From NCBI RefSeq assembly GCF_018687895.1, contig NZ_CP061307.1:620001-684000 (forward strand): a stretch of DNA of 64,000 nt, read 5' to 3'. The stretch comes from Polynucleobacter sp. JS-JIR-II-50. Lineage in GTDB: Bacteria; Pseudomonadota; Gammaproteobacteria; Burkholderiales; Burkholderiaceae. The notes under the pieces are model-generated. The model made no database searches. It saw nothing but the letters and a program-made list of their open reading frames with translations, and was not told the DNA's origin. How positions within the stretch are numbered: the stretch's first letter is position 1; each line of letters begins with the position of its first letter. The position numbers and the translations under genes are program-made. This document shows positions 25,487 to 34,012 of this stretch, in pieces.

Positions 25487-26557
25487 CTAAGAAACAACCA
25501 GCGGTATTCCTTGGCGCTTGCTCATTTGGCCAATGACGCGCGCACCTAGGAATTGATGTTGATTAAATATATCCAATACTTCTTTAACGCTTTCAGGGCT
25601 GCAAGATACCAATAAGCCGCCACTAGTTTGGGGGTCGGTCAATAAAGCACGTTGAGCTAGTGTGAAATCTGCAGGAATGCCTACTTCATCGCCGTAGCTA
25701 AGCCAGTTACGATCTGATGCGCCGGTAATAATGCCATCATCAGCCAGCTTTTGTACATTCGATAGCAGGGGCACTTGGCTCCAATCAATATGCGCTGTGC
25801 AGTTGGAGCCTCGTGCGAGCTCTAGGGTATGGCCGGCCAATCCAAATCCAGTCACATCTGTTAATGCATGTACACCAGATAGTTTGGCTAAATCAGGGCC
25901 GGCAGAATTCAGCTTAGTGGTATTGGAGATCATCTCTCGATAGCCATCTGGCCCCAAAAGATCTTTTTTTAGCGCGGCCGATAAAACGCCGACACCCAAT
26001 GGTTTGCCGAGAATCAATACATCTCCCGGTTTGGCGCTAGCATTACTCTTCACACGCTTGGGATCCACGATGCCAATGGCTACTAGTCCATAGATAGGCT
26101 CAACAGAATCAATCGTATGACCACCAGCAATGGGAATGCCGGCGCTACGACAAGCCTCAGCACCACCTTCTAGAATTCGTGCAATGGTTTTATTAGATAA
26201 GACCTTAATTGGCATGCCGACCAAGGCAAGTGCGAATAGGGGTGTGCCACCCATTGCATAGATATCGCTGATCGCATTCGTAGCGGCAATTTTTCCGAAA
26301 TCAAACGGATCATCCACAATCGGCATGAAAAAATCCGTTGTGGCTACGATCGCCTGAGACTCATTAATCTGATAAACAGCGGCATCATCAGATGTTTCAA
26401 TGCCAATGAGCAACTCTTTTGGAAAGGGCAGTTGAGGTACGTTCTGGAGGATTTCAGAAAGAACGCCAGGAGCAATTTTGCAGCCGCAACCTCCACCGTG
26501 AGAAAGGGAGGTAAGGCGTGGTTCGGTAGGGGAATTTGCTGTGTTCACGGTATTCAT
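25487..26557 (-). CDS. selD: Selenide, water dikinase
   Basis: The 356-residue protein makes selenophosphate from selenide and ATP. The active-site motif G-G-G-C-G-C-K has cysteine C24 in place of selenocysteine, then K27; further AIR synthase-like features are A-T-T-D-F-F-M-P, A-I-S-D-I-Y-A-M-G-G and D-P-Q-T-S-G-G. Partners (SelA/SelB or the tRNA selenouridine synthase SelU) are not in this window. It is the third gene after the transglutaminase and TlpA-like genes. Confidence 0.93.
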   Translation of the reverse strand: MNTVNTANSPTEPRLTSLSHGGGCGCKIAPGVLSEILQNVPQLPFPKELLIGIETSDDAAVYQINESQAIVATTDFFMPIVDDPFDFGKIAATNAISDIYAMGGTPLFALALVGMPIKVLSNKTIARILEGGAEACRSAGIPIAGGHTIDSVEPIYGLVAIGIVDPKRVKSNASAKPGDVLILGKPLGVGVLSAALKKDLLGPDGYREMISNTTKLNSAGPDLAKLSGVHALTDVTGFGLAGHTLELARGSNCTAHIDWSQVPLLSNVQKLADDGIITGASDRNWLSYGDEVGIPADFTLAQRALLTDPQTSGGLLVSCSPESVKEVLDIFNQHQFLGARVIGQMSKRQGIPLVVS

Positions 26558-26591
26558 ATAGCGAGAGTATCAGATGCAGAACGGAATTTGT

Positions 26592-27143
26592 TTATTGGCG
26601 TAGCAGGGATTCTATTTTCCCCTTGACCTCGTTGCCATCAACGTTCTCAATAGCACCAATCCAAACCCCTTCAATTTTGCCGCTTTTGCTAACAAGAAAG
26701 GTGGTGGGTAATCCACGGGCTTTCCAGGACTTGTAGGCAATGCTATTGCGATCAAACAAGATTTCAAGACTGTTTTCGGAGAAGCCGTTGCCTTTTAAAA
26801 ACTGTATGACACGTGGTTTCATTTCAGCAAGATTAACCGCTAAAACGACAAGGCCTTTTGAGTCGTAGTTTTCCTGTAACTGGATAAGCTCTTCAAATTC
26901 TTCTCGGCAAGGTTCACACCAACTGGCCCAAAAGTTCACCACAACAACCTTACCCTTGAGGCTGGATAGATCTACTGATTTACCAGAGAGGTTATTTAGC
27001 TGTAGAGATGGGGCTATTGATGGGAGCCCAAGCTGAGCTGGCATACGCCACTCTGCTCTAGTCGAAAGGCTAAATAAGGTCAGAAAAGAAAAAGCCAGCA
27101 CAAGAGAAAATTCTCGGGCTGGCTTGTACATAAATAACTTCAT
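26592..27143 (-). CDS. TlpA-like periplasmic thioredoxin-fold protein
   Basis: The 183-residue protein has a signal anchor (about 11-30) and a thioredoxin domain with the redox pair C76/C79 in W-A-S-W-C-E-P-C and the cis-proline loop G-L-P-T-T-F-L. TlpA/ResA-like proteins reduce disulfides in the periplasm, often for cytochrome c or copper-site maturation. The frame is open upstream into the transglutaminase gene, but ATG 27143 gives a proper signal and lies 20 bases after that stop. Confidence 0.85.
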   Translation of the reverse strand: MKLFMYKPAREFSLVLAFSFLTLFSLSTRAEWRMPAQLGLPSIAPSLQLNNLSGKSVDLSSLKGKVVVVNFWASWCEPCREEFEELIQLQENYDSKGLVVLAVNLAEMKPRVIQFLKGNGFSENSLEILFDRNSIAYKSWKARGLPTTFLVSKSGKIEGVWIGAIENVDGNEVKGKIESLLRQ

Positions 27144-27162
27144 CCAATTTCTCAATGAAGCA

Positions 27163-28272
27163 TTAGCCAATACGTCTGCTAGTAATTTTGTACTTGAAGT
27201 TGTCCGGATCAAGAGAGTCGAACCGGCCTTCATTATTTTCAGCCTGTGGATACATTAGGAATGGAATATCACCTTTACTGCCGAGCTTGGAGCCTGGCAA
27301 TGCAATGTCATGGTCATAGTTATAGGCCATCCAGTTCATTTCCCAATTACCAAAGAGGTAATCACGAATGGCGATCACTTTTGGATCAGTCACAGCTAGA
27401 CCACCAGTTTCTTCAAGGATTACTTTACGAACGTCTGCTGGATCAACGGGTACCCAGCCATAACCTGATGCATAAAACTCAGCACGGCAATGTTGCGCTT
27501 TAGTAATATCGCCTGACTTACCTAAGCTCTTATAGCCGCGCGCAGAATCGGCAATACGAATGCCATAGACATCACGCGCTGGTAAGCCAGCTGAACGTGC
27601 TAACGCTACAAAAACGGCGTTGATATCAGCGCACTTGCCGCCAAGGTTATTGGTTTCGAGCATGAGCTTGACATCGCCTTGACCGCAACCACGTGTTTTT
27701 GGGTCACGATGGGTGTTATCCACCACCCAGTTATAGATTGCTTTGGCTTTATCAACATCACTAGCGTTGGCTGGCAATTTGGCAAGTGCCTCTTGCGCTT
27801 TGGCTTTCACAATGCCATCGGTGGGGAGGTATTTAGTAGGGCGAGTCCAAAAGCGTTGGTCGGCTTTAGAGAGCTTGAGTGCTGGATTTGGTGCTGAGAG
27901 CTCTAGGTTGCGATTACGAGTGCTTACCAAAATAGAAACTTTGACGCTATGAGTGCCTGCTGCAGCATCCCATTTGGTCCAAACCATGCGGGCTTGCTTA
28001 TCCGGAGTCTCATACATTTGGGTTGTCGCTTTAGGATCGCTCGCTTCTAAGCGGATAGCGATAGTGCGGAAATAATCTGTATCCAAAACGAGAGGTAATG
28101 GAACCCAACTTTGTGCGATGCCCTTAGGCGACTCTAAATTGACTTCAGTCACGATCTCGTATGTAGTCCACTCGAGTGAAGATTGAGCAAATACAGAGGC
28201 AATTGGGCTGAGCGTTGGCAACGCTAATGCGCCAACAATGGTTTTGATGGCTGAGCGGCGTGATGTAGTCAT
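27163..28272 (-). CDS. Exported transglutaminase-like cysteine protease-fold protein
   Basis: The 369-residue protein begins MTTSRRSAIKTIVGALALP, a likely Tat signal with cleavage near V-F-A-Q. The transglutaminase core has the catalytic triad C214 (G-G-K-C-A-D), H261 (A-Q-H-C-R-A-E-F) and D278 (P-V-D-P-A-D). Such periplasmic proteins are usually peptidases or amidases rather than cross-linkers. It heads an operon with the TlpA-like gene and selD. Confidence 0.85.
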   Translation of the reverse strand: MTTSRRSAIKTIVGALALPTLSPIASVFAQSSLEWTTYEIVTEVNLESPKGIAQSWVPLPLVLDTDYFRTIAIRLEASDPKATTQMYETPDKQARMVWTKWDAAAGTHSVKVSILVSTRNRNLELSAPNPALKLSKADQRFWTRPTKYLPTDGIVKAKAQEALAKLPANASDVDKAKAIYNWVVDNTHRDPKTRGCGQGDVKLMLETNNLGGKCADINAVFVALARSAGLPARDVYGIRIADSARGYKSLGKSGDITKAQHCRAEFYASGYGWVPVDPADVRKVILEETGGLAVTDPKVIAIRDYLFGNWEMNWMAYNYDHDIALPGSKLGSKGDIPFLMYPQAENNEGRFDSLDPDNFKYKITSRRIG

Positions 28273-28326
28273 ATTAGATTAACGGGGTAGTAATAAAAAA
28301 ATAAGCTTAGTATTTTAAAGAATTAA

Positions 28327-29607
28327 TTAACGATTAAAACTTCTTTTAGGTGGGCTACTACGCTTGGCAGGAGCCTTCTTCGCTGGAGCTCCAGCTGTCC
28401 CAGCGGGCCTTGGCTTGCGAGATTGCTGGTGTTGCTGACTGCGCAGCTGAATCGGTTGTGCCACGGCATTTGGATCTGGTTCAAAGCCGGCAATCACCTC
28501 TTGCGGCAACTTTTGTTTAATGAGTTTTTCAATATCTCTGAGCATCTGATGTTCATCAACGCACACTAGGGAAACTGCTACGCCATTTGAGCCTGCGCGA
28601 CCAGTACGTCCAATACGATGTACGTAATCTTCAGAAACGTTTGGAAGATCGTAGTTCACTACGTGAGGGAGCTGGTCAATGTCGATACCGCGTGCAGCAA
28701 TATCGGTGGCAACCAATGCAGTTAACTTACCGGCTTTGAAATCAGCTAAGGCTTTAGTGCGAGCAGATTGGCTTTTGTTGCCATGAATGGCCATACTCGT
28801 AATGCCATCCTTTTCTAATTGAGTCACTAATTTATTCGCACCATGCTTAGTGCGGGTAAAGACCAGCACCTGCTTCCAGTCGTTAGTCTTAATGAGATGG
28901 GCTAGTAGAGGATGCTTCTTAGTTCTATCTACTGGATGAATCAACTGGGCAATCGCTTCATTGGCGCTATTGCTACGGGCTACCTCAATCAACTCAGGCG
29001 AATTGAGCAAGCCATCTGCTAATTGTTTAATTTCGGTAGAGAAGGTGGCCGAGAACAAAAGATTCTGACGCTTCTTAGGTAAGGCAGCCAAGATCTTTTT
29101 AATGTCTCGTAAGAAGCCCATATCGAGCATGCGATCGGCTTCATCTAAAACCAAAATCTCAATGTCGTTTAGCGATACGCAATTTTGTGACATGAGGTCA
29201 AGCAGTCGACCTGGCGTAGCTACTAAAATATCCAAACCACCAGCAATGGCTTTGATTTGCGGATTAGCGCCAACTCCGCCAAAAATCACAGTAGATTTCA
29301 AGCCAGTATATTTTCCATAAGTCACAACAGACTCTTGGACTTGAGCGGCTAACTCACGAGTGGGAGTCAAAATGAGAACTCGTAATAATCTTTTGCCGCT
29401 AGATTTAGGGGTGCTGCTTAAGCGTTGCAGAATTGGAAGCGTAAAGCCAGCCGTTTTTCCTGTGCCAGTTTGTGCGGCAGCTAAAAGATCGCCGCCTTTT
29501 AAAACGGCAGGAATCGATTTTGCTTGAATTGGGGTAGGGCTGGTGTAGCCTTCTTCAGCAATAGCGCGAAGAATGGGTTCTGATAAACCAAGATCTGTAA
29601 ATAACAT
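28327..29607 (-). CDS. rhlE: DEAD-box RNA helicase, RhlE type
   Basis: The 426-residue helicase starts [20 protein letters not shown], parallel to E. coli RhlE, and has all motifs: [21 protein letters not shown], and H-R-I-G-R-T-G-R. The C-terminal tail is basic and Pro/Ala/Lys-rich, suited to RNA binding. ATG 29607 matches the family start better than the upstream TTG. It acts in RNA unwinding during ribosome maturation or decay. Confidence 0.9.
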   Translation of the reverse strand: MLFTDLGLSEPILRAIAEEGYTSPTPIQAKSIPAVLKGGDLLAAAQTGTGKTAGFTLPILQRLSSTPKSSGKRLLRVLILTPTRELAAQVQESVVTYGKYTGLKSTVIFGGVGANPQIKAIAGGLDILVATPGRLLDLMSQNCVSLNDIEILVLDEADRMLDMGFLRDIKKILAALPKKRQNLLFSATFSTEIKQLADGLLNSPELIEVARSNSANEAIAQLIHPVDRTKKHPLLAHLIKTNDWKQVLVFTRTKHGANKLVTQLEKDGITSMAIHGNKSQSARTKALADFKAGKLTALVATDIAARGIDIDQLPHVVNYDLPNVSEDYVHRIGRTGRAGSNGVAVSLVCVDEHQMLRDIEKLIKQKLPQEVIAGFEPDPNAVAQPIQLRSQQHQQSRKPRPAGTAGAPAKKAPAKRSSPPKRSFNR

Positions 29608-29742
29608 AGGGGCCAATAAAGTATTGACCCGTATTCAATTAAACGACTATCCCGGCCAATGGGGTGAGCTGCCACGCTAGAGCGTTTGCAGTAAGAGCCT
29701 CTATTTTAAGTCATCAACCCCAAAAGCCAGTTAATTAAAGAA

Positions 29743-30321
29743 TTACGCTGGATTCCAGAGGTTTGGCACGACAGTATTGGCATAACCGGATACAAATGAC
29801 TTTTCTGCACCAGTTGCAGGATCAAATACCGAGCGATGAATGCGGCCGATATTGCCACCATACACATGAATGCTGATCGAAGTTTTATCACTCAAGCTGT
29901 TCTCGACCACATGAATGTCGTGAGTATCTGGCGATACGGTATCAACGTGCCCAGGCAGACTGACGCATGCATTACCTGCTTTGAAACTGGAATCTGCTTG
30001 ACGATAGTAGGGTGTGCCTGTTTCTTGACCGCGCAACTGACCAATCATTCCCCAAACGGTGTGATTGTGTAGTGGTGTTTTTTGACCCGGACCCCAAACG
30101 AAACTCACTACAGAGAAGCGATCCAATGGATCTGCATAGAGGAGATATTGCTGGTAGTACTGCGGGTGAGGTTTAGTGAATTCTTCTGGTAACCAATCAT
30201 CTACTGCAATCAGCTTCTTTAATATTTTCTTGCCTTCAGTAAAAACGATCTCTTCGGTTGGCTTTTGCTCGAGCAGCAAGCTGAGTTCTTTAACAAAGGT
30301 TAGTAACTTTCCATCAGGCAT
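29743..30321 (-). CDS. Thiol dioxygenase (cysteine / 3-mercaptopropionate dioxygenase type)
   Basis: The 192-residue cupin has the 3-His iron site H85/H87 in P-L-H-N-H-T-V-W-G and H137 in H-D-I-H-V-V-E-N. These enzymes oxidise a thiol such as cysteine or 3-mercaptopropionate to the sulfinate. Bacterial members with this W-G context are often 3-mercaptopropionate dioxygenases, so the substrate is left open. It is the last gene of a minus-strand group with YbgC and GNAT genes. Confidence 0.85.
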   Translation of the reverse strand: MPDGKLLTFVKELSLLLEQKPTEEIVFTEGKKILKKLIAVDDWLPEEFTKPHPQYYQQYLLYADPLDRFSVVSFVWGPGQKTPLHNHTVWGMIGQLRGQETGTPYYRQADSSFKAGNACVSLPGHVDTVSPDTHDIHVVENSLSDKTSISIHVYGGNIGRIHRSVFDPATGAEKSFVSGYANTVVPNLWNPA

Positions 30322-30341
30322 ATTCCGCTCCTATACTAATT

Positions 30342-30776
30342 TTACTCAGCAAGAAATAACCCATCAGGCCATGCCTTGGGTTTGAGTGAGTTGGTATCAA
30401 CGCAGACGATATGTAATACCGCGCTGGCAATGATTTCTAAATCTTCGCTGCCAAGAACTTTTCTCTGTGCTGTTTGTTTCACTGATATTTGAGTGCGACC
30501 ACGATGCTCAATCGCCTGATCAATATAAAGAATGTCATCCAAGCGGCCTGGCTTATAGAAATTCATAGTGAGTTCACGCACGGGCATTACGATATTGAGT
30601 TCATTAACCAGCTTGGTGGGGCTTAAGCCTCGTTGGGCAAGCCATTCTGCGCGACTACGTTCAAAAATCTCGAGATAACGTCCGTGATAGACAAAACCTG
30701 CTGCATCTGTATCGGAGTAACAGACTCGATGGGTGTAAGTAAATAAAGCAGGGTTTGGGTTGTGGGTAGTTGTCAT
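30342..30776 (-). CDS. 4-hydroxybenzoyl-CoA thioesterase family (YbgC-like) acyl-CoA thioesterase
   Basis: The 144-residue hotdog-fold enzyme has the active-site motif Y-S-D-T-D-A-A-G-F-V-Y-H-G-R-Y-L with catalytic Asp and the E-R-S-R-A-E-W-L helix typical of YbgC/FcbC-like thioesterases. It hydrolyses acyl-CoA. No tol-pal genes are adjacent, so a Tol-Pal link cannot be claimed. It sits between a GNAT gene (11 bases) and the thiol dioxygenase (20 bases). Confidence 0.85.
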   Translation of the reverse strand: MTTTHNPNPALFTYTHRVCYSDTDAAGFVYHGRYLEIFERSRAEWLAQRGLSPTKLVNELNIVMPVRELTMNFYKPGRLDDILYIDQAIEHRGRTQISVKQTAQRKVLGSEDLEIIASAVLHIVCVDTNSLKPKAWPDGLFLAE

Positions 30777-30787
30777 CGATTGGTAAG

Positions 30788-31255
30788 CTAGTTTGGCAAT
30801 ATAAGCATCATATTACGGTGGGGCATGCCTGCCTCATCATATATGGGGCCTTCAGGTTTAAAGCCTAGTTTTTGATAGAAGGGGATGGCAGCTACTTGGG
30901 AGTGCAAAACGATAGACTCCGCCCCTTGAGATTTAGCGAGGTCAATCAGCTTTTCCAGAATTTTTCTTCCTATTCCCTGATTTCTAAATTGCGTCAAGAC
31001 AGCCATGCGTCCAATTTGAGCCTGTCTGCCGCCTAAATCTACTAATCTTCCAGTCCCAATACAGCGCCCATTTAGATGGGCTAGTGCGTGGGTGGCAGAG
31101 GGATCGAATTCATCTAACTCAAGCTCAGCTGGAACCTTTTGCTCCCATATAAATACCTCTTGGCGCACCAAAAAGGCTGCTATTTCAGCTTCTGTCCATG
31201 GTTTTATCAGTATTTCCAAGATTCTCAGTATCTCCAAGCGCCAATCTTTGCCCAA
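30788..31255 (-). CDS. GNAT family N-acetyltransferase
   Basis: The product, up to 155 residues, has the GNAT core: I-G-R-M-A-V-L-T-Q-F-R-N-Q-G-I-G (acetyl-CoA pyrophosphate loop) and I-P-F-Y-Q-K-L-G-F-K. The order resembles ElaA/YjcF-like proteins. No ATG is available; candidate TTG starts are 31255, 31237 and 31219, and the last would begin directly before the family-like I-K-P-W-T-E. The substrate is unknown. Confidence 0.8.
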   Translation of the reverse strand: MGKDWRLEILRILEILIKPWTEAEIAAFLVRQEVFIWEQKVPAELELDEFDPSATHALAHLNGRCIGTGRLVDLGGRQAQIGRMAVLTQFRNQGIGRKILEKLIDLAKSQGAESIVLHSQVAAIPFYQKLGFKPEGPIYDEAGMPHRNMMLILPN

Positions 31256-31382
31256 TGTACCAAATAAATGCGGGGATCAGCATAGTTCGACAACGTACAA
31301 AAAGTGCCTCATTCAATGGTTACAATGAATTGTGGCTCTATATTGGGCCCACCCGTAACCTTTTACTCAACTAGGAGTTATC

Positions 31383-31964
31383 TTGAAGAAATCTTTATTA
31401 GCTGGTTTGTTTGCTGCAGTGGGCGTCACCTTTGCAAGCTCTGTTTTTGCGCAACTACCTGCAAAGATGTTGCCTTTGGCTGCTGACGTTGTCGTTTTGA
31501 GCGCAACCGTTGATTCAGTGGATGCAAAGAAGCGTATCGTTGTATTGAAAGATGCTAATGGTAACTTGGCGCAGATGAATGTTGCTAAATCCGTCAATGA
31601 TTTGGATAAGGTTAAAAAAGGCGATGTGTTCTTGGTTGAGCATGCTCAAGCAGTTGCTGTTGGCCTAACTGCTGTTGGTAAAGATCAAAAACCAGGTGTC
31701 TCAGGTGTACGCTCTGTGGTTATTGCTGGTAAGGGTGCAGCTAAGCCATTTGAGGAAACAACTGATACTATTTATGCAACTGTAAAGATCTCAACCATTG
31801 ATCAAAAGACGCGTATAGTGACTTTCACATTACCAAGCGGCGAGAAGCAAAAAGTTAAAGTAGATCCAGCTGTTCTTGGTCTTGAGAAATTCAAAGCTGG
31901 TGATGATGTCATGGTTGAGTTTGTTGACGACACAGCTATTGGCTTTGTAACACCTAAGAAGTAA
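31383..31964 (+). CDS. Periplasmic protein with two similar small beta domains
   Basis: The 193-residue protein starts at TTG 31383 behind a clear AGGAGTT site. Its signal peptide ends near S-V-F-A-Q. The mature part has two similar blocks of about 60 residues: V-V-V-L-S-A-T-V-D-S-V-D-A-K-K-R-I-V-V with a later V-K-K-G-D-V-F-L-V-E, and Y-A-T-V-K-I-S-T-I-D-Q-K-T-R-I-V-T-F with F-K-A-G-D-D-V-M-V-E. This suggests an internal duplication of a small beta fold. I know no assigned function. Confidence 0.65.
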   Translation: MKKSLLAGLFAAVGVTFASSVFAQLPAKMLPLAADVVVLSATVDSVDAKKRIVVLKDANGNLAQMNVAKSVNDLDKVKKGDVFLVEHAQAVAVGLTAVGKDQKPGVSGVRSVVIAGKGAAKPFEETTDTIYATVKISTIDQKTRIVTFTLPSGEKQKVKVDPAVLGLEKFKAGDDVMVEFVDDTAIGFVTPKK

Positions 31965-32006
31965 GTATGAAATAAGCAGCAAATAACTGGTCAGTAGGCC
32001 GGTTGT

Positions 32007-32036
32007 AAAAAAGCCCGCAGATGCGGGCTTTTTGCT
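32007..32036. terminator. Bidirectional terminator
   Basis: AAAAAGCCCGC (32008-32018) pairs with GCGGGCTTTTT (32023-32033) around AGAT. It separates the plus-strand periplasmic protein gene from the convergent tupA-like gene. Confidence 0.9.
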
Positions 32037-32049
32037 TGATGGGACTAGA

Positions 32050-32874
32050 TTATTTTTTAGCGTTCGGAAAGAAGAGTTGCTCGCCATCAATCTTGTAGCT
32101 AGCAATGACGTCCTGCCCATTTTTTGAGATGAGCCAATCAATAAATTCTTGACCCTGGACCTTTTTCACATGAGGGAACTTGGCTGGATTAACCAACATC
32201 ACACCATATTGATTGAATAGCTTTGGATCTCCCTGCACAAGGATGACTAGATCGCCACGATTCTTAAAGCTGAGCCAGGTGCCGCGGTCAGCCAAAATGT
32301 AGCCATTCATAGCAGAGGCGGTATTAAGGGCGGGGCCCATACCTGAACCTGTTTCCTTGTACCAAGATTGGCTGGAGGAGGGGGTAATGCCCGCTCCTTT
32401 CCAGTAACGAAGTTCTGCAGCATGTGTGCCACTTTTATCTGCGCGCGAAATAAATGGGGCTTGAGCTGCAGAAATTTTTTGGAGTGCCACTTGAATATCT
32501 TTGCCACCACCGATTTTTGCGGGATCTGATTTAGGTCCGATGAGAATGAAGTCGTTGTACATCACTTCGTAACGCTTAGTAGAAAAACCTTCTTCCACAA
32601 ACTTCTCTTCGGCAGATTTGTCATGAACAAACACCACATCTGCATCACCGCGGCGGCCAATATCTAATGCCTGACCAGTTCCAACGGCTACAACCTTAAC
32701 CTCTATACCAGTCTTCATCTTAAAGATAGGCAGCATGTAATTGAAGAGGCCAGATTGCTCAGTAGAAGTGGTGGAGGAGACCACAATACTTTTTTCTTGG
32801 GCGCAAACCTGGGTGGCGAATATGGAGAGGGCTATTGAAATAGCGGGAAGAAGTCTGCGAATCATTTTATTCAT
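32050..32874 (-). CDS. TupA-like tungstate/oxyanion-binding periplasmic protein
   Basis: The 274-residue protein has a signal peptide ending near Q-V-C-A-Q and the TupA pattern S-T-T-S-T-E-Q-S-G-L-F, G-T-G-Q-A-L, S-R-A-D-K-S-G-T-H-A-A-E and L-A-D-R-G-T-W. Known TupA proteins bind tungstate or molybdate for TupBC permeases, but no tupB/tupC genes are near. ATG 32874 is the preferred start. It is divergent from the ModE-like regulator, so regulation by it is likely. Confidence 0.85.
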   Translation of the reverse strand: MNKMIRRLLPAISIALSIFATQVCAQEKSIVVSSTTSTEQSGLFNYMLPIFKMKTGIEVKVVAVGTGQALDIGRRGDADVVFVHDKSAEEKFVEEGFSTKRYEVMYNDFILIGPKSDPAKIGGGKDIQVALQKISAAQAPFISRADKSGTHAAELRYWKGAGITPSSSQSWYKETGSGMGPALNTASAMNGYILADRGTWLSFKNRGDLVILVQGDPKLFNQYGVMLVNPAKFPHVKKVQGQEFIDWLISKNGQDVIASYKIDGEQLFFPNAKK

Positions 32875-32903
32875 GGTCAAGCTCAAAGTGGTTGATTAAA
32901 GTC

Positions 32904-32917
32904 GTATGATCGCATAC
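32904..32917. promoter_or_regulatory. Possible operator between tupA and the ModE-like regulator
   Basis: GTATG (32904-32908) and CATAC (32913-32917) form a perfect 5-base inverted repeat with a 4-base spacer, between the two divergent starts. It could be the regulator's binding site. The repeat is short, so this is tentative. Confidence 0.35.
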
Positions 32918-32950
32918 ATTAATACTTATTGAATATGCAAAAGATTACAC

Positions 32951-33973
32951 ATGCAAATTGAAGTGCGACCAACCCTCATCGTTAAAACCAAGGCTGATGG
33001 AAAAAGCTCCATTGACCTGATATGGCTATCTCAGTTGTTAAAAGATATTGGTCGGGGCAGCTCCTTGGTGGTTGCCAGCAAAAAATCGGGCACCTCATAC
33101 AGGGGTGCTTGGGGCAAGTTAAATCAGGCCGAAGAAACTTTGGGTATGCCGCTAATTGCTAGGACCAAGGGTCATGGATCAATATTGACTGAGTTTGGTG
33201 AATTTTTAATTCAATTTATTGAAAATATGCAGGCAGGATATTTGAAGCATGATGCTCAATATCATGACATTTTGCTAAAAGAAATTAAGAAAATACAAAA
33301 GTCAGAAAGTCTTCGCTGGAAATTTTTCTCCAGTAGCGATTCGGTGATTCAAAAAGCGGCTAGTGAAGTAAGTGGGGTAGATCTAAAAATTGCTGGTTCA
33401 GGGGAATCTTTGGAGAGACTGCTGAATAATGAAGCGCACATTGCTGGATATCACGTCTCTGATCAGAAGAGCTCAAAAGCAATTTATCAGCGCTTAACAA
33501 AAAATGACATTGAGATTTATCCAGTGATGAAGCGAACCCAGGGCTTGATTGTGAAGAAGGGAAATCCTCTGAATATTCGATCTATAGAAGATTTGGTTGG
33601 CAAAAAAGTTCGCTTTATTAATCGCCAGATTGGTTCTGGAACGAGACTCCTATTGGATACTCTGCTTATGGAAGAGGGTGTTGATCCCGCTGAGATTAAT
33701 GGATACCTGGCTGAAGAATTTACCCACTCTGCTGTCGCCAATGCCATTTTGGCTGGAAAAGCAGATGTAGGTTTGGGGGTAAAGAATATTGCCTTGGAAA
33801 ATGGCCTGGGTTTTGTGCCACTCAAGGATGAAATTTTCTTTATCGCCATGAATAAAGAAATGACTGCGCAATCAGAATCATCAAAGTTAATTCGGAAGAT
33901 ACGAAGCGCTTCTGGAGAGACGCCGGGATATAAGGCGGTCAGTTTAAATAGACAAATTCAGGAATGGTTATAG
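32951..33973 (+). CDS. One-component regulator: ModE-like HTH fused to an oxyanion-binding-protein-like domain
   Basis: The 340-residue protein has a ModE-type winged helix (about 15-95; S-Y-R-G-A-W-G-K-L-N-Q-A-E followed by L-T-E-F-G-E-F-L) and, from about 115, a binding-protein-like domain (COG1910 type) with V-K-K-G-N-P-L-N-I, R-Q-I-G-S-G-T-R and A-D-V-G-L-G-V. Such hybrids sense molybdate or tungstate directly. It lies between tupA- and modA-like genes. No signal peptide, so it is cytoplasmic. Confidence 0.83.
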   Translation: MQIEVRPTLIVKTKADGKSSIDLIWLSQLLKDIGRGSSLVVASKKSGTSYRGAWGKLNQAEETLGMPLIARTKGHGSILTEFGEFLIQFIENMQAGYLKHDAQYHDILLKEIKKIQKSESLRWKFFSSSDSVIQKAASEVSGVDLKIAGSGESLERLLNNEAHIAGYHVSDQKSSKAIYQRLTKNDIEIYPVMKRTQGLIVKKGNPLNIRSIEDLVGKKVRFINRQIGSGTRLLLDTLLMEEGVDPAEINGYLAEEFTHSAVANAILAGKADVGLGVKNIALENGLGFVPLKDEIFFIAMNKEMTAQSESSKLIRKIRSASGETPGYKAVSLNRQIQEWL

Positions 33974-34012
33974 TTTTATTTTGGGTCGCCAAACAAACAT
34001 CAATCCACTAGA

